A stretch of 64,000 bases of DNA from assembly GCF_028502605.1 (NCBI RefSeq), contig NC_079237.1, positions 1,612,001 through 1,676,000 on the forward strand. Direction: 5' to 3'. The notes beneath the pieces are model-generated. The model was not told the DNA's origin. It did no database searches and was given only the letters and a program-made list of their open reading frames with translations. This document shows positions 59,169-64,000 of the stretch, in pieces. Origin of the DNA: Trichoderma breve (Eukaryota; Ascomycota; Sordariomycetes; Hypocreales; Hypocreaceae). The position numbers and the translations under genes are program-made. Numbering within the stretch: the first letter of the stretch is position 1; each line of letters starts with the position of its first letter.

Positions 59169-59534
59169 TTACAAAAAGCGTCTGCGACGGACGTGCGATC
59201 CACGACCATCTGTGCCGCGCATTCTGCGAGTTCCGGCAGCCTAATTTTTTAATCGATGTTAGCCATCAAGTCTTTTCTTCTCCAACTGTCATGCAGTGGT
59301 AAGAAGTGTAAGAGATGTCGGTCATACCTTTACACCTGGACGGCGAGTCAAGCTTCCCCTCAATTTGAGGAGAGCGCCGCTGACTTTGTCCTTGAGCGTA
59401 GGCTTGCGCTGGTGATGCACGCGAGGAGCCCGAGTGGTTCGAGGAGTTCTGCGGGAAAAGATGCTGCGGCGATAGGGCCGGGCTGTAGTGGTGGTTGTTG
59501 TGTGGTGATGGCGACGGTGGGTTGTGAACGGCAT
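59169..59534 (-). CDS. Small, very basic conserved fungal protein (92 aa)
   Basis: Exons 59534-59328 and 59240-59169 flank an 87-bp intron and join RRPGVK-AAGTRRMRGT. The sequence is Arg/Thr/His-rich (MPFTTHRRHHHTTTTTT, FSRRTPRTTRAP) with a conserved-looking core KPTLKDKVSGALLKLRGSLT and the tail GTDGRGSHVRRRR. There are almost no acidic residues. Similar tiny basic proteins with a 'K-SGALLKL-GSLT' core occur in many Pezizomycotina, without known function. Nucleic-acid binding or stress response is only a guess. The splice junction keeps an open, motif-bearing frame, which supports the model. Confidence 0.75.
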
Positions 59535-60311
59535 GATGGTGGTTTTGTTTGTTTTTTGTATAAGTGATTTGTTTTGTCTTAATATTTGGTTTCTTTTGTG
59601 TTTTGTGTGGATAATGTGTTTATGATGGAATAAAACATTGGTATTATGGAGGGAAAGAAGGGGATTTATATATCTGATTTGCAGTCATCTTTTACATGAG
59701 GAGATGGGTCGATAACATGATGCAAGTCATTGTGGAGGGTACCCTGCAGGACCAAAATCGACGATCACAACGTAATCGATGCGTTACGTGTAATCGTGCC
59801 ATATAATTGAAAACAAGGTAATATAGTTTGTATTATGGTTGGGAAGCTACACGATGGCTTAATATGTGCCATGGTCGTGCAGACAATGCCTTGGCGATCT
59901 ATTAAAAGATGCTTGGAGTCCGTCATTCTACGTCACCTTGTTGGACGACGTTCAATCAGGATGCTGGGATCGTCATTGGACCCTGTGGCTAAGGACGTCA
60001 TTTGTGGCGCTGGTGGAGGGTGGGTGTGGCTGGTGGTGCGTCACTGAGGGGACCTGGGATCGAGATCAAGCAATTTGAGGACTGGATTCTAGGCTTTTCT
60101 GTAATAGGAAATTCGAATGCTTCAAGATTCTAAGCTCTAATTCAGCCGTTTAGGTGGAAATAGAAACTGGATATGCAACAAGAGTTTGAAGTTCTCGATA
60201 TAGCCATCTTCAACGTTATCAAGCGTCTGTGTGAATCTGGCTTCCTTTATAGAAACAAAGTGTCATGGTTTTCTGACAGCAATTGTCATTAGGTTGTTAT
60301 ACAAATACTTG
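59535..60311. other. Intergenic, nothing recognised
   Basis: Spacer between the basic-protein gene (5' side) and the end of the second NLR. Short frames only. Confidence 0.4.
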
Positions 60312-63300
60312 TTACCGCCAGGTTGCTCCAGACATTTCCCACAGCTCCTCAGCCTTCTTTCGGTAATATCTCCTCTCTTCGCTCTCAACTACAGTCCGCC
60401 CCATACGGCGGTCATCAAACTTAAAATTAGCTCCTGCTGCTAACAGCTTTTCAACAATCTCTCGCCTGTTGACTACAGCGGCCATTAAAAGTGCAAATGT
60501 TCCTTGAGGAGAATCAGCATTGGCTCCCGCTGCCAACAGCTTCTCAAGAATCTCTTGGTAACCGTCTTGAGCTGCTATCTCAAGTATACTCTGTCCCATA
60601 GAGCCAGTAGAAATAGAATTAGCATCAGCTCCTGCTGCCAACAGCTTCTCAACAATCCCTTGATGGCCGTTTCTCACTGCCATCACAAGTGCAGTTTCTT
60701 TATCAAGTGTGCTATTAAAAGCGTTAGCATTAGCTCCTGCTGCTAATAGCTTGTCAACAATCTCTTCATGGCCGTTCCTAACTGCTATCACAAGTGCAGT
60801 TTCATGGCTATGTGAATCTGTAAAAGCACTAACAAGAGCTCCTGCTGCTAGTAGTTTCGTAACAATCTTTTGATGGCCGTTCTCAACTGCTACCATAAGT
60901 GCAGTTTCATCGCGATATAAACCAGTAAAAGCATTAACATCAGCTCCTGCAGCTAATAACTTCTCAACAATCTCTTGATGGCCGTTCTCAACCGCCATCA
61001 CGAGTGCGGTTTTTCCACCAGTTGAAATAATAATACGAGCATTAACATTAGCTCCTGCGGCTAATAGCTTTTCGACGATCTCTTGATGGCCGATTTCAGC
61101 TGCTGCTATGAGTGCACTCCAAGAGCGAGGAAAATTCACATCAGCTCCTGCGGCTAATAGCATCTCGACAGTCTTTTGATGGCCTCCTTTAGCTGCTGCC
61201 AAGAGTGGACCCCGTCCTACAGGGCTATTTAAATTAACATCAGCACCTGCTGCTAGTAGCTGCTCAACGACTCCTTGACGGTCGTTTTCGGCTGCTGTAA
61301 AGAGCGGACTCTCTCCGTAGCCGTCAATAATATTCGCAATAGCTCCGCGTGCTAACAGTAACTTGGCGAGGACCTCATGTCCGCTGTGGGCCACATACCA
61401 CAGAGGCTCTCGGTTGCAAGCATCTTGCTCGTTTGGGCTGTATCCAAGTTCAAGGAGTGTATCTGCGGCCTTGTGCAACCCAAAGAACCCTGCCAAATGG
61501 AGTCCAGTAATTTTCTTTGGCAGCGATTGACTATAATTATCCGCATTGACTGTCAGCACTTGACTCGATGCCTCAACCTTGGCTGGACTCTTGAGGAACT
61601 CGATGACTTCTTGACTCGCTTCATCTTTGGGAGCATGGTGCCCCCAGTTGCGTGCGGCATAACCGTAGAACGGAAACAGTTGTAATCGTTTCCTAAATTC
61701 CCGGTTTGTTTCACACCGCCCAGTCTCGAAAGCGCTGAATGAGAGGTAGGTGACGCAAACTGTGGTGATTTCGGTCTGTTTAGTTGGAAACCAACGATTC
61801 TGTGTCCGCTCAAAGTATTCCTGAGTTGTATAGTGGACTAGCCGTATGATCTTGCTTTCTTCGTCGATAGTAACCAGCCCGGCACATACCGAGACCATGT
61901 CTTCGATCTCGACGAGGTTTTCTTCATCTAATTCGGTCTTGCCTATTTCTACAGCAAGCGCATGCTGTAGCTCCTTTGTAGTAAGTGGGCATTTTGCGCA
62001 AGTAATCCATGATAAGACCAGCCATGCTAACTCCTTGGAATCTGAATCGAGATCCTGGATTCTTCGTACAGCCTCTTCGTAAGCAAAATCGTATGCTTTC
62101 TGCCCGGTCGGGAAGTTTGCTAGGATATCTTTCAGTTTCTTTAACGTCTTTTTAGTTTTAATAGTTTCGAAATGAAGCTGTGCGAGGAGGAACCTGTGTA
62201 CATGTTATTTGTTGCCAATTTTTTATGTAAAGGTAAAACAGAAACTTACATTCCCTGAACCACTTTTGTTATATCTGTTACGACTTTTTCGCGATGTGTT
62301 TTTAAGAATGCTGAACCAAACTGTATTATCCGGCTCTCTAAATATTTTCGCACGTCTTCATCATGAGCACGGATCTCAACCTCTGTGCTACCCTTGAACT
62401 TATCCCTAATATCCGGGATAAACCTCGATGTCACAAGGATATTTGCTCCATTGCTCCTTTGTAGTTTAAACAGTTCCGAGATAAACCTCATCCGGCAGCC
62501 ACTGGATTCCTCGCATTCATCAAGAGCGTCAACGACGATGAAGATTCTTGAATATAGTAACGTCACAGATTGAAGAACTGTCAAGATTTCATTAATGGAA
62601 GGACGTGTTCGAAGGGCTTTATGGCGATCATAAAGATCTTTGACACTCTGAGGTAGACAAAACTGGCCTTCAGCTAACTGCTTTAGCACGCTTGCTAATA
62701 AATCGTCAATTGTCTGCTTATCCCGCATTCTGAAGTTGCAGTAGATGTAAGCAATGCCGATTTTCGAGTTGTTATAAAACTGTGAGCAAAGGTAATCGAC
62801 CACAATTGACGTCAGGATAGTCTTTCCTGCTCCGGGAATGCCTGGACAAAACAACGTTTGCTTGCCCGTAGCAACCCAATTTTGGAACTCTACCGACTCA
62901 AGAAACCAAATTCCAGTTTCTGGTTGACGTCGGTTAAAGTAATCGCTTTGCTGCGGACCGTAGTCGGTTCGTGTAAGCCAATCGAGGATTTCAATATCAT
63001 CCTTTCCATCCAGCTTGGCCTTGATGTGTGAAACGTCATTATGAACTACATTTAATATCAGAGATCCGCCATCCACTTAACTGGGAACAACTTACCCTCT
63101 TTAATTATGTCTCTCACTGGTCGCTCTTCGTCAACATCGCGTGGCTGAATATAGTGAAGAAGTTCCTTTGCAAATGCCGCGGCTACTGCCGCAGCATATT
63201 CCTGCCAGTCTTTGTTCTTTTGCGAGTCTGCGTAGTCGCAAATGCCCCGAATGATAATACATGGGAAATTATTCATCAATCCTGCGGCCTCCATTTCGAC

Positions 63301-64000
63301 ACACAACACATTCCCCTCATAGCGCTGGTCAAGGCGGTCACGAAACTCGGCGTCTTTGACCACTTGGTTACCGGAAGCGATCAAACCATAATGCACGCAT
63401 GTCTCTCTCGGCTTTCCCTTATCTCCCTCGGCCGCAGGAGTATGCAAAGGATCTTTAAGTGACTCTGACCAAGTATACTTTGACACGAGTCTCGGCCATC
63501 TCTGTCTTAGTTCGTCTAGATACTCGGGTATCTTAGACCCGCTCAACTCATTGTCTGTCCTCAGTTTCGTCAAGGCCGTGCGGAGGAGAGCCGGTGGGTT
63601 GTTCAGCGATCCGGTCTGCTTAAATTCACCCCCTTTCTCTGCCTTGCCGTAGTCCCATTGAACCACCCCTGGATAACGCCCAGTAGGAGCACTAACAACT
63701 ACATCGCCAAGTCGAACCTTGGGGGCAATGCCTCCGCCAATACCAACCATTAAGCCAAACTTGATTGATGGAAAAGTGGAGATCATCCATGTCGCAAAAG
63801 TCGCTGCTGAACTAGTACCGATTTCACCTTGAGGCAAGCAAGCTATAACAATGTTGTGCTTGCCGATCGATCCCAAGGTATATGTATTTGGGTCATTTGG
63901 CGGCTTGAGAAGATCATCATGTCTCTCATCAAGCATAGCCGTAGCCGCGGTCTGCTCTTTAGATAGGGCACAGACCCATCCCACAGTGTAGTCATCATGA
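60312..64000 (-). CDS. NOD-like receptor: PNP/UDP phosphorylase - NACHT - ankyrin (5' end off the window)
   Basis: Exons >64000-63096, 63045-62250 and 62193-60312 give about 1,190 aa in view; introns are 50 and 56 bp. The first exon opens [18 protein letters not shown] and carries a nucleoside-phosphorylase-like domain ([35 protein letters not shown] and [19 protein letters not shown]). The NACHT domain follows, with P-loop [12 protein letters not shown] and Walker [13 protein letters not shown], then a winged-helix-type linker and ankyrin repeats to [16 protein letters not shown]. This is a standard fungal NLR build. Related receptors act in non-self recognition and programmed cell death, and PNP-containing effectors may cleave nucleosides or nucleotides. 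No break is visible. The start codon lies beyond 64000; the ATGs at the edge are out of frame. Confidence 0.92.
60400..61400 (-). repeat. Ankyrin array with near-identical units (second NLR)
   Basis: About eleven units of 33-36 codons, with the blocks [20 protein letters not shown] and ALVMAV repeated. LLAAGA is kept in nine units, and several pairs differ at only a few positions. DNA is similarly alike (AGCTCCTGC-GCTAATAGC-T on the plus strand). Confidence 0.88.

Noticed and set aside
1..64000. CRISPR arrays, prokaryotic operons or insertion sequences
   Set aside because: No spaced direct repeats, Shine-Dalgarno-led operons, terminal inverted repeats or transposase genes are visible; the DNA is fungal with spliced genes.

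Overview
The window is nuclear DNA of a filamentous ascomycete. The genes carry short introns (about 45-190 bp, one of 513 bp) with GT..AG borders and CTAAC/CTGAC-type branch points. The proteins match fungal mitochondrial, exosome, AP-3, TRAPP and nuclear-pore families, and both flanks carry fungal NOD-like receptors (NLRs). The style of the genes suggests Sordariomycetes, probably Hypocreales such as Trichoderma; that assignment is inference.

Left flank (1 to about 12.4 kb) is accessory and decaying. It holds the edge of a multi-pass membrane protein (minus strand), then a seven-exon hydrolase-NACHT-ankyrin NLR whose frame is broken by one missing base directly before the P-loop and whose ankyrin tail runs on as stop-riddled remnants. 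A small orphan ORF follows, then a C2/AGC-kinase/ankyrin gene with a nonsense codon, a frameshift and lost catalytic residues.

The centre (13.5 to about 37.3 kb) is dense housekeeping: a class-3 fatty aldehyde dehydrogenase, a coiled-coil orphan, Rrp4 (RNA exosome), a 96-aa DUF4536/DMAC1-type protein, AP-3 mu, mitochondrial malonyl-CoA:ACP transacylase, a TRAPPC2L/Tca17-like longin protein, the mitochondrial AAA ATPase Afg1, nucleoporin Nup133, eIF2-beta, a Mim2-like outer-membrane protein and a MARVEL/Nce102-like protein. Many of these act in mitochondria or membrane traffic, but nothing shows they form one cluster.

From 37.3 to 53.7 kb lies a sparse stretch of about 16 kb with only one convincing gene, a small conserved-looking orphan at 42.4-42.8 kb. 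It is rich in homopolymer and purine/pyrimidine tracts. Next come a DUF1279/FAM210-type protein (53.7-54.8 kb), a 635-aa disordered protein (56.8-58.7 kb) and a 92-aa very basic two-exon protein (59.2-59.5 kb).

The right edge (60.3 to beyond 64 kb) holds a second NLR on the minus strand, with PNP/UDP-phosphorylase, NACHT and ankyrin domains. It is intact as far as the window shows, and its ankyrin repeats are strikingly alike. The window thus pairs one apparently live NLR with one newly broken NLR and a broken kinase-ankyrin gene. I did not find a clearly new multi-gene system; the best leads are the broken NLR, the kinase-ankyrin relic, the homogeneous ankyrin array and the gene-sparse block.
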